Shown here: in pieces, positions 9,235 to 21,200 of the stretch
Position numbering within the stretch: the stretch's first letter is position 1
Layout: every line of letters begins with the position of its first letter
Made by a program: the position numbers and the translations under genes
DNA from: Glandiceps talaboti
Taxonomy: Eukaryota; Hemichordata; Enteropneusta; Spengelidae
Direction of reading: 5' to 3'
Assembly (NCBI RefSeq): GCF_964340395.1
Contig: NC_135552.1
Span: 20,578,181-20,642,180 of the forward strand
DNA length: 64,000 nt
The notes under the pieces: generated by a model
What the model saw: only the letters and a program-made list of their open reading frames with translations
Database searches by the model: none
Told to the model about the DNA's origin: nothing

Positions 9235-12200
9235 CTAGGAATAGAGTGTTAAAATACATGCCATATAATAATTAGCTTGTATTAAATCATTATTCCTAGC
9301 TAAACAATATAAGTGGTTGTACAGTTCAAATATCCCGACAAAAGCCAAACTTTTTATACCGAAAATGTGAAAGATTTATTTCAACACAATTTTGTTTAAA
9401 GTAACTAGTTCCAATTCTGTGAAAATGAGAATTTTGATGTATAAAAAAGCAAATTCCTTACCGTAAAGCAGTCATCATATCATTTTATAAAAAATCGGGC
9501 ACATATTAATCATTAAACATGACGTGGCTGTTAGAGCAAGATGTTGTTCATAGGCGGTCCGTGAATCGCGGTTTTCAGTTGTCAGTAGGGAAAGGATCGT
9601 TTATATGAGCAATAAATTGGAGGGTACTTTTTGAGTGCCAACGAAATTCTTGAGATGAAGTCTTTTCGAAATCAATTTGTTGACGGTAACAGAGAAATGT
9701 ATAATGATTTTTTTGACGTCATCAAAATTTTAATAACTACACTTTTATACATTGGACGCCAAATGAAGAGAAACAGAGTCGTCTAGCTAACTAAAACATC
9801 TTACTAATATTGCCATATTTCATAGTTTGGCTTGACAAATATGTTAGTAGGATTGTTAAATAATATCGCCTGCTTATAAAAGTATCTTATTAATATTACT
9901 GTATTTTATCACCTGGTACAATAACTATTGTTTCATCTTAACCTACTGATCAAAAGTAAAAGTTTTTACAATGTACATGATTTGGCGACGATCTACTTTT
10001 AATGATAACTGTAATTGAAACACAGAAAATGTAGCAATGTTAGTAAGATATTGCACCATAGCTGATTTTACGAGTAAGACTATAAAATGTAACAATGTGT
10101 GTAACACTTTTTTACGAATCAGACGTTACAATGTAACAATGTAACACTTTTTTACGAACTAGATGATAAAATGTAATACTACGAGTAACACATTTTACGA
10201 ACCAGACAAAGATTATTTCTATTGAGTAAATTTCTTTTGTATTTACCTTGATGTGTTCTTGTACATTCAGATCTTTTGACGGATACAATTTTAGATGTAT
10301 TTCTGTCACTTCATCTTTCGAGTCTTCATTTTTCTTAAGAGCTGCACATATTTGCTTAGGTAACATAACGAGACATAGAACATCAATTTACTGTTACGAG
10401 TCACATATCTAAAATATATCCATTTTGGACATTTTGGTAAATTTTCATTATGAACTCTAGATTGAAGTCAAAAAAGCATTTAAACTTTGTACAAACAGTG
10501 ACATTCCGTTGCGTAACAACATAGGTCTTTGATATCTCTACATGGGGTGTTTCTGAATTGTTTGTACCAGGTACGATTGAACTGTCAATAAGTTTTATTA
10601 TGACATGACTATTTTATGGTCTTTAAGATATGAACTTGTATTACTAATCTAGGGAAGGTGATTGGATATTAGATCTCGGATGATGTCTTTCATCATAAGA
10701 CTTTAAGAATACGTCATACTCTAAGAATAGAGATTTTGTGTAAACTTTGAAATGTATTTAAGTTGGGTTTTTAGCCCATCTCGAGAAGAGAGGCGGAGAC
10801 GGAGATTGGTCATGTAATAAAATCAACCAAGTGGTTAGCTTGGCGTTCGTTGAACCAGATACGTATGTTTCATTGTGAGTTCTACTCAACACAATCCAAG
10901 TCGGTACGGTACCTCGTAGAAGAGATGGTTTGAGAAGAAACTAGTTGGTCGGCTAATACAACGTTATAGTCTTTAATGAAATAGACTGACGATTTGGAAC
11001 AGCAGTGCGAGTGAGTACTTCCCCGTTTGAACATTCAATATCGATAAACTGCAAAGTAAGCCGATCAACAGCGTTTCAATGGTGGAGTAAATCCGGGGCT
11101 TGGCCATGTATCTGGTTCTAGAACTGACATCATATTCTCCGTAACTAATGAACTCCGAAATGGACGAGTAACACTAAAGTAATGCACTGTAACAGTTGTA
11201 TGATTGAACTTGATGGACCGCACCCAGTATGTTCATTTGCCGTAACTATATGAACGCTGATGTATTAATGATTAACGCTTTTTCAACTTACAACACATAA
11301 TGGGACTTGACCTATTGCCGCCCAAATTTACAGGCGATGAAATAGTGAAGAAATGGCTTTGTAAATTCGATGCTTTTATTAGTTTGAAAGGATACAACGA
11401 TGACCAAAGTTTGCATACCTTCACTCTATTGCTAACTGGAGAGGCCGAACGATGGTTTGTATCATTACCAGAAAACGTTGCAGTCAACTGGGCTTACGTG
11501 CGACAGGCTTTCATAGGGCGTTTTCAAGATGGGGGTCCGAGATGGAAGGTGGACCAAGACTTGCAGAGAATCAAACAAAGTGACGATGAGAATATTGAAG
11601 AATATGCGTCTCGTGTAAGGGACATATTGTGTCGTTATGGTAGAGATATTAATGGCGAGGAAATATTGAGTATTTTTTTGCAGGGGATGAGACGTTCGTT
11701 ATTTGGACCTGTTGTTCTGAAAGAGCCAACGAGCTTCAGAGAAGCAGTGAATTTTGCACGTTTAGCAGAAATGGTACAGGATTTGGATGGTCAAGGGAAA
11801 ATGGGAGTGGAAAAGTCAACATCGGATCCAGGGGCCAGCGACCGTGACATCCTTCAGCAAACATGTGACTCTCTTACTGACGCACTCAACTTGAATACCC
11901 GTCTACATGAACAGCTTATTTCGAAGATGACATCACAAGACAAGCCAAACAGGGACGATCAACATTTCACAAGTCATGCGGTAAGACAGAACACTTTCAA
12001 ATCTGATCCATACTCTCGAGAACTTAAGAATAATAGAAATGGACCAACTTATGGAGGTCAACAGATCAGATCAGGTGAACCAGTATGTCGATTATGTAAC
12101 AGGCCAGGACACACTAGCCCTTCATGTGTAATGCACAGTGATCGTCGATTAAATAGTAATACATGTAATGCTAACTTGTCTATTAATTCACCTACGCTTA

Positions 12201-15200
12201 GCAGTATTAGTACAGATAAGATGCATAATAGCAATTTGATTAATGTTAAGATTTATGGTAAGAATGTTAATGCTTTGGTCGATACAGGTTCTTCAGTTAC
12301 AGTAGTTACGAGTAAATTATTGAAGGAAATACCAGAACTTAGACGTGTACAAATAGTAAAGTCTTCTCATGATTATATAACAGTAGCTTCAGGTGGTAGG
12401 TTACCAGTTCGAGGTTTAATTAATATTCCAGCTATTATAAATAATCGTAGTGTCCTTATGCCAGCTCACCTTGTAGACAATCTTAATAAGCCACTAATCA
12501 TAGGTGTCGATTTCATGAAAATGCATAGAGCGATTATAGATATGGCCAAGAATAAATTGCGTCTTCGTTCGAAGCTATTCATGCGATCAGCTGACAAATA
12601 TTTAATTCCCGCGAAATCAGAATGTATTATATCTGCGCGGCTTCCATCTCACGTTGGTGATGGAATACTTGGCACCACGCCTAATATCAAATCTTTGTGT
12701 CACCTCGGCTTAGTAACAGCGCGAGTACTGGCTAAAACGGAGAATGATTTAGTTCCAATTAGAATTGCTAATGCAAGCGACAATGATGTTACTTTGAGGA
12801 GGAATACAAGGCTAGGTGTTATTAAACCACTATCTGATGGTGATCAATTGTATAATATTGACTTGGGCGCTAGTCAGACGTATCCCCCTATTGCTTGTCC
12901 TTTAACACGAGAACAGAGAGAATTCTTTTCTGATTTTGACTGGACTGACCATGACTTATCTGACCAACAACTTGAACAATTACAGTCAGTTCTATGGCAG
13001 AATAGGGATGCTTTCGTTGATAAATCAGGGACGTTAGGTTATTGTGATGTCATTAAGCATAGAATTGAATTAAATGAGAATGCAAAACCTGTCTCTCGGC
13101 CGCCATATCGTGTCTCCCCAGACAAACGCAAAGAAATAAGGTCTCAGTTAGATAATTTACTTGACCAGGGTGTTATTACACCTTCAACTTCACAGTATAG
13201 TAGTCCACTGTTATTGGTCAAGAAACCGTCAGGTGCGTATAGACTAGTTATTGATTATAGGGAATTAAATAAACAAACAGTGCCAATCGTATTTCCCTTG
13301 CCTGGTTTGCAGGATTGTCTAGACATGATAGGAGATAAGGCTCCTAAATATTTCACTACCCTTGATATGACGTCTGGGTTTTGGCAATTGGCAATAGATG
13401 AGAGGGATTCTCACAAAACGGCATTTGTTAGTTTAGATGGGAAATATGAATGGAATACTTTACCTCAGGGTTTACGTAATTCTAGTGCTTTGTTTCAACA
13501 GACAATGCAGCATTTATTTCGAGAATTAATTTGGAGCCACCTCGTCGTCTATCTCGATGATCTTGTTGTGTACAGTAATACTTTTGATAATCATCTGCTT
13601 CATATAAATAATGTTTTGACACGATTGCGAGAAGCAGGTTTGAAACTAGGTCCAAAGAAGTGTCACTTTGGTAGGAAGAAAATTAAGTTCTTGGGTCATA
13701 TTCTGACTAAGGATGGTATCTCTGCGGATCCAGCTAAGATTTCAGCTGTTGAGAGTTTTCCAGTCCCTACAAATGTTTCTAAGGTCAAGAGCTTTCTAGG
13801 TCTGGCAGGTTTCTATCGCCGTTTTATCAGAGATTTTTCTAAGATTGCCCATCCACTTCATAATTTATTGCATAAGAACAAAGTGTTCAAATGGACAGAT
13901 GATTGTCAACAGGCATTCGATACCTTGAAACAAAAACTAGTGACAGCTCCATTGTTAGGATTTCCTCAATACAATGATCCGTTCATACTGTATACAGACG
14001 CATCTGCATTTAGTGTAGGGTACGTTTTAGCACAAAAACAGGATAAACTAGAACGACCGATTGCTTATGGTGGTCGTTCTCTAAGTTCGCGCGAACGGAA
14101 ATATTCGACGACAGAACGAGAAGCTATTGCTTTACTACATGGGTTATCGCAGTGCGACCCTTATCTAAGAGGTAATCGTTTTACGGTGATTACTGATCAT
14201 GCTAATTTACCATATTTGTTCAAAATGAAATCACCTAGTGGTAGAATAGCACGATGGATTATGCGAGTTCAAGAGTATGATTTTGATATTCAACACAGAC
14301 CGGGCAAAAAGATTCCCCATGCTGACGGGTTATCGCGTAGAGAATATGAACAGGTAGGGAGCCAAAATTCTGACTTCAGTAACCCAGATACACCTGCATT
14401 TCAGCCTACAATGAGCAATGACATAAAGGTCGACGACGATAACACTAGAGGGTCAAGTACACATATGGCAAATGTTAATATGGTGAATTTGGATAAGTCA
14501 AACAAATCAGATGACTCTGATATTGACATCAGTGAATTATATAACACCTTAGCAACGGTTGCCAGTACAAATAGTGTTGAGACTAGTACTAATTGTCAAT
14601 CCCAGGGGTCAGTCACAATAAATGATGATTGCGTACTCAATGATGACTTACATTCTAATACGACAGCTGATAGAATTTCGCGCTTACAGAATAGTGACAG
14701 TCATTTAGTTCCGATGATTAAGTTCTTAACAAGTGGGGATTTACCAAATGATAAAAAGTTGGCTAAACGTATCGCAAACACGCAGGCAAATTATTTGTTG
14801 CTCAATGGAATTTTGTATCATTTATGGTCACCGTCGGGAAAGTCTGCTCTAGCTAAGGATTGTATTAGACAATTAGTTATTCCACGGTCACTTCAATTGT
14901 ATGTCATAAAGCGGATTCACGATGACGTAACAGGAGGTCATCTCGGGACGTCGCGATGTTTATATGCAATTCGATCACGATATTATTGGGATGGGATGAA
15001 TAAGGATATCACAGATTATGTAGCATCGTGTGCACGTTGTCATACTAGAAAGAGAGGTCGTCGGTTCAAAGGTCACTTAATTCCACTGAAAGTCACGGGA
15101 GTTATGCATAGACTTGGCATGGATTTTTTAGGGCCACTGAAAAAGACAAAAGGTGGGAATGTGCATATTTTAGTTGTGACGGAATATTTGACTAAGTTTG

Positions 15201-18200
15201 CGTGGGCATTCGCAGTACCTAATACGAAAGCAGAAACTGTTGCTAAAGTATTGTTTCGAGAAATATTTTGCACTTTTGGTTTTCCAAATTCTATTCTCTC
15301 AGATCAAGGTTCGTCATTTATGTCACATGTTATGAAAGAAGTTTGTCGCTATTTCGATATTACAAAGAAGCGTTCATCTCCGTATATGCCATCGGTAAAT
15401 GGGCTGACAGAACGTTTTAACAGAACTCTGATAGATATGATTTCTATTTACACGAATCGACTAGGTGATGATTGGGACATTTTTCTACCGTCAGTTTTAT
15501 TCGCATACAGGTCTACGCCACATGACACGACGAAAATGTCACCATTCAGGGCATTGTTTGGGGTCGAGCCAAGACTACCGGTTGATACTGAATTAATACC
15601 ACAACTTGGTGCATCACACAACGCGAATTTATTCTTAGAGGAAATGGCACGGTGTCGCAATTTGGCTGTATCATTAGCGAAAGAGAATATCGAAAAGGCA
15701 CAAGCAAAGATGAAAAAGAGATATGATAAATCCGCACATGCTGAGAATACATTTAAAGTAGGTGACATAGTGTATCTTCATCATCCGGCTGTGAAGCCCG
15801 GTTACGCCAAGAAGTTTCACAAATTCTTCCGCGGACCATATCGCATCAAGGAACAAATTTCACCGGTAAATTTCAAACTGCAACATGTTGAAGGCACAAG
15901 ACCTTATGGGAAAGTAATTCATGCTAACCGACTCAAGCATGCAAAGTTGAGACCACGACGTCTATTAAGTAATGATGATCAGGAATCTATTGATGAATCA
16001 GACAGTGCAACTCAGATACAGAGCGATAATCACTTATCACACCCAGTGAATGATGATAACGGTCGTGACTATCATATGTATTCGGATACAGAAATTTATG
16101 ATTTATCAGACACGTCCAGTGAAAGTGTATCTGAATCAACTGATCACTCTATACAGCCAAGAAAAATAGATAAGAAAGTAGCTGTTAGAAAGAGAGCAGA
16201 AAGACGTATCGCTCGTAAAATAGCACAAACCACACGTGAAACTCGTAGTAGTTCAGGGAATCGCGACGAAGTCTCACCCCATGAAAGTGCTGATACTTCC
16301 GATTCAAACGATACAGTACGTTCAAATCGGACACCTGCGCCACATCCCATTGATTATGATAGTGACAGTTTAGCTGGAGAAAATGAATATGTTGGTGATG
16401 ACACATATTATCGTATAGAAAAGATTTTACGCGGACGATACAAAAATGGCATTTTAGAATATCTGATAAAATGGGAGGGATACCCTAATTCAGACAATTC
16501 ATGGATTCCAAGGGATTACTTGAATGAAGTTGCCCTTCAATCTCTACGCGAAAATCCAGTTGTCATTACGGGTAAGTCACGCCCAACTTAATAGCAAACC
16601 AAAGGTTGTTGCTAGGAACCGCCGAGTTTAAAGATAGGGCTCATAATGTCTTAACATTGTTTCTGTTACGATATTTATTGTTTCAATATTGCAGCCCAAG
16701 TTGTATCTGCATTTTATGGCTATGCTTCAGGTGTGCACTGTTTACATAACATTATATTTGTCTTCATATAACTAAAGTGTGTTCACCGATTCTTATACAC
16801 AAAATTGTTGTCATAACTCATAATTGTAAACCTTGTATCCAACCGCATCGTGTACTTACTTTTACCTTTCCTTTCATCCTTGGAGTTGCTTTGATGAATA
16901 TTCTGTTTGATAGAGTTTACTTAGTATATTTTTGCTGGGGTTCTTTACTATAGTTTGTTTAGAGTGCATAGTATGATTGAGTGAGTGTTTGTACAGTCAG
17001 GCCTGACGCTGAATAATTGTGATGTTATGATCGGGACATATTCGTTTATTGGCAACTCATCAGACATAAAACTCTTTAAAAGTAATTTGTTTATTTTCAT
17101 CTGCGTGTGTATTATTTCATAATATTTCAATACATTAGTTCCAACGTCTTAATGATCAGAGGCACATGTGTTCCTTTTCATGTTTCTAGCTTCCATTTCA
17201 TTTATGTGTTTGGTCATTTCATGCTTTCATGTGTCTGCTGAACTTCAAGTGAAATAGAGTTGTTCATTTGTTTTTCATTTGTGGCACTGTTAATAGTTGT
17301 GGCAATACTGTTTATTTGTTGAGCTCAATATTTTGAGTATGTTTACCCCCTCTATATGAAGAAGGTTCCCTTTGTTTGATAGTTTAATTTGGATTATTTG
17401 GTTATCTCTGTCGATAACATTCCAAGTTCGAATTACAGTTGCAAGTTGTTAGATAGCGGACTTGTTTCATTTAGGTGCTGACAGGTATATCCAGTTTTTG
17501 AGTTACGTTAAAGTTGGCATTTTCGACTGTTTTAGAGTACTACCGACTTACATGTACAGGCAGAAGGTTCCTTGGCAAACCACTTCAGTCCTGGACGCAG
17601 GACAATGTTTTATTGTTTACCTAGGGACAAGCATGCATTCTTTCTGTAGCTTGGTTAGTTTGTTTACTCTTCTCAAGTATGATACGTATATGTGACACAC
17701 AGTGAAGTGGGTTATATAATATTACGAAATACATATTGCGATAAGGCCCTCTGATACGCTTATTTACGAAGTGCTTTATGGGTTGACACAGTCCATTGAC
17801 ATTTGCACATTACTTTGTGTGATATAGATATGTATTTATTAGTCATGACGTAGCGATTGACGTTGACTGACTATTTTTATGATAAGAATCCTCTATGGTT
17901 TATTTTACGTGTTTGACGATAATAGGGTGCGTTTGATGTCGTCCTTGAACATATATGCAATAAGACGGCATCATCTCCCCGCTACTTGCGACATTACGTA
18001 ACCTTTATGGCTTGCGAATATTATAAATTTATACTATGCTTTGATGCGATAAAACTTAGTGATAATGCGTGAGATATATTGTCTTAGACTGGCATACTGA
18101 CTTCCGATTATCATTTAGATACTCTTTATTATATGATAGCTTACTAGGTATGATATGTTTACATTTTGTTATTTTAGTCAACTCCTTTTACATATATTAT

Positions 18201-21200
18201 TACACAGCAACAATTACTCATTTCGAATTTGATCTGAGATTTATTCAAATCATTAAATTTGGCTGTTTTTCATTAGTTCAACGTAGTTATTAGAATGTTT
18301 TGTCAAAGTTGGAGTTATTTTTGATTATGATACTTTTTTTACTTATCTGGTGATTTGCAGTAAGGCACTTTACAACTTTCTGATTTATTTGTATCACACG
18401 CAATTTATTTTAACTTTATTTAGTTAAGTCACATGATAACTGATTCACTTTAATTTACAACAATGTTGCATTAATAATTTCAACTATTGCGTATGAATTT
18501 TTAGTTTCATTTCTTTAACATTTCACTTTCTTTACTTTATATTTCTTAGTTAGGCTAGATGGTACGATCTTTTTTTCGCGAGGAGAGATGTCAATCATTT
18601 ATGTTGAAGCGAGGGCGCTTCACAGTGAAGGTGGGCGCTGTGTTACGAGTCACATATCTAAAATATATCCATTTTGGACATTTTGGTAAATTTTCATTAT
18701 GAACTCTAGATTGAAGTCAAAAAAAAGCATTTAAACTTTGTACAAACAGTGACATTCCGTTGCGTAACAACATAGGTCTTTGATATCTCTACATGGGGTG
18801 TTTCTGAATTGTTTGTACCAGGTACGATTGAACTGTCAATAAGTTTTATTATGACATGACTATTTTATGGTCTTTAAGATATGAACTTGTATTACTAATC
18901 TAGGGAAGGTGATTGGATATTAGATCTCGGATGATGTCTTTTTCATCATAAGACTTTAAGAATACGTCATACTCTAAGAATAGAGATTTTGTGTAAACTT
19001 TGAAATGTATTTAAGTTGGGTTTTTAGCCCATCTCGAGAAGAGAGGCGGAGACGGAGATTGGTCATGTAATAAAATCAACCAAGTGGTTAGCTTGGCGTT
19101 CGTTGAACCAGATACGTATGTTTCATTGTGAGTTCTACTCAACACAATCCAAGTCGGTACGGTACCTCGTAGAAGAGATGGTTTGAGAAGAAACTAGTTG
19201 GTCGGCTAATACAACGTTATAGTCTTTAATGAAATAGACTGACGATTTGGAACAGCAGTGCGAGTGAGTACTTCCCCGTTTGAACATTCAATATCGATAA
19301 ACTGCAAAGTAAGCCGATCAACAGCGTTTCATTACCATATAACCGGCAATTAATATCACAGTGATGATTGAATGTTTCACTGGTTGAGTATTGTATGGCA
19401 ACTAAAACTCGTCTACGAGTCGTAGAGAAGTTGTCGACATAAATCCTCCTGTTTCGACTATGTGAGAATAATTTACAAAAACAAAAAACTATTCAAATGA
19501 ATCACACATAATAGCTCTTTATCTATTTCAGATGTTTACATGTAATTCCTGTCTCAGTATATTTATGTTTTCTGTCTGAAATTATTTCCTGTGAGTGTGA
19601 TCGCATAACTATTTAATGCCTATCCACATAGCAATTATACGATTTGGTGATTGCAGATAGAATTTAGACATTGACATGGTACTGATTATGATTATACTTA
19701 CCACAAAAGGAAGTTTTACAAACGTTTCCCTAAACACTTCTGGCGAGTCGTTCTTACAACTTGAACTCAGTACATTGGCTTCGAATTCAACTTTAGTAAG
19801 TAGATTTATTTCTTTCAGTGCTGTACATAATCTCTAAAATAAAGTGAATGTAGAAAATTCAAAGACATACCATTTTATCTGTTTCCGTGTACTAATATTG
19901 CATTACAGTTTCATTTCGACTATAGTACTAGTAGGCTTGGCCTATATTCACCTCAAACATTCAACGACATGTCTCTTCAAAGCAAACTTTTGGCACGGCA
20001 CTAATTGCTTCCTGTAATGTTCATTCCTTTTCACAAAGCTTAAATATTAGATATAAATATTTAAATATCATCTATTCCGTTACATTTACCTTTTTGCAGT
20101 AGTCAGAATGGTGTCAAAAGGTTTCAAAGATTGTCAGACAATGCATGAAGGCCAAACTATCAAATAAAACTCTTGCTTGTTTGTTTGTCCTTAGGGAAAG
20201 TGTACGGTTTACACAATGTTCGATCTATATGGCTACGTATACATGCTTAGACACGCCCATACTTGGTTAGCACTTATGTCTGTGCTATACAAAAGTAGGA
20301 TGGTGTAATTTCTACACTTACAGTAAGATTTACAGCTATCAGATATTGCTCGATTGCATCCAGAAAATCTTTCCCTGTTTTCACTCCGTCACCAACATTG
20401 TTGAAAAAAACGAACAGCATTTTCACTTTGTCAGATGTTACCAATTTCTCCTTAGTGTCGCCGTATGATTTCTAGGAATAGAATGTTAAAAAATATGCCA
20501 TATAACAACTAGTTTGTATTACACTCTGAGTGTATATGATTATTGCTGTGTGTTTGTCCCTACGAAAAGTATTCGGTTTACACAATGCTCGATCTATATA
20601 ACTACATGCTCAGATACTCCCATACTTGGTTAGCACTTATGCCTATCCTATACAAAAAGCAGGACGGTATAATGTGTACACTTACAGTAAGTTTTACAGC
20701 TATCAGATATTGCTCAATTGCATGCAGAAAATCTTCCACTATTTTCACTCTGTCACCAGCAGTGTTGAAAAAAACTAACAGCAGTTTTACTTTCTCTGAT
20801 ATTACCAATTTCTTCTTAGTGTTGCCATATAATTTCTAGAAATAGAATGTTAAAATATATGTCATATAAAAATTACCTAAGCAATATACTGTGGTTGTAC
20901 ATTACAAATATCCCGATAAAAGCCAAACTCTTTATAACAAAAATGTGAAAGATTGATTTCAACACAATTTTGTTTACATGCAAAGTAACTAGTTTACTAT
21001 TCATTGAAAATCTGTTCCTATGACTGTAATAAGAATGTTCTTGTATAAAGAAGCAAATTCCTTACCGTAAAACAGTCGTCATATAATTTTATTAACAAAT
21101 CGGGCACAGCTAAATTATTAAACATGACGTGGCTGTTTGACCAAAATATTGTTCATTGGCGGTCCGTGAATCGAGGTGTTCAGTTGCCAGTAGGGAGGGA

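Larger units (their letters stand above)
10392..19331 (+). mobile_element. complete Ty3/gypsy chromovirus-type LTR retrotransposon, 8.94 kb
   Basis: Two LTRs of 687 and 691 bp flank one gag-pol reading frame with a C-terminal chromodomain. The target duplication is ttac (10,388-10,391 and 19,332-19,335). Removing the element and one ttac gives catcaatttaccatataaccg, the uninterrupted sequence seen in sister array units near 29,325-29,343. I find only two homopolymer length differences between the LTRs and no base substitution, so the insertion is very recent and may be active. It lies antisense to the exon array, inside an intron. Confidence 0.97.

Noticed and set aside
15073-16406. Minus-strand frames inside the retrotransposon
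   Set aside because: Shadows of the plus-strand gag-pol frame.
16592-18640. Envelope gene in the retrotransposon 3' region
   Set aside because: Only short open stretches (up to 77 codons), with no signal peptide, cleavage site or membrane anchor arrangement.
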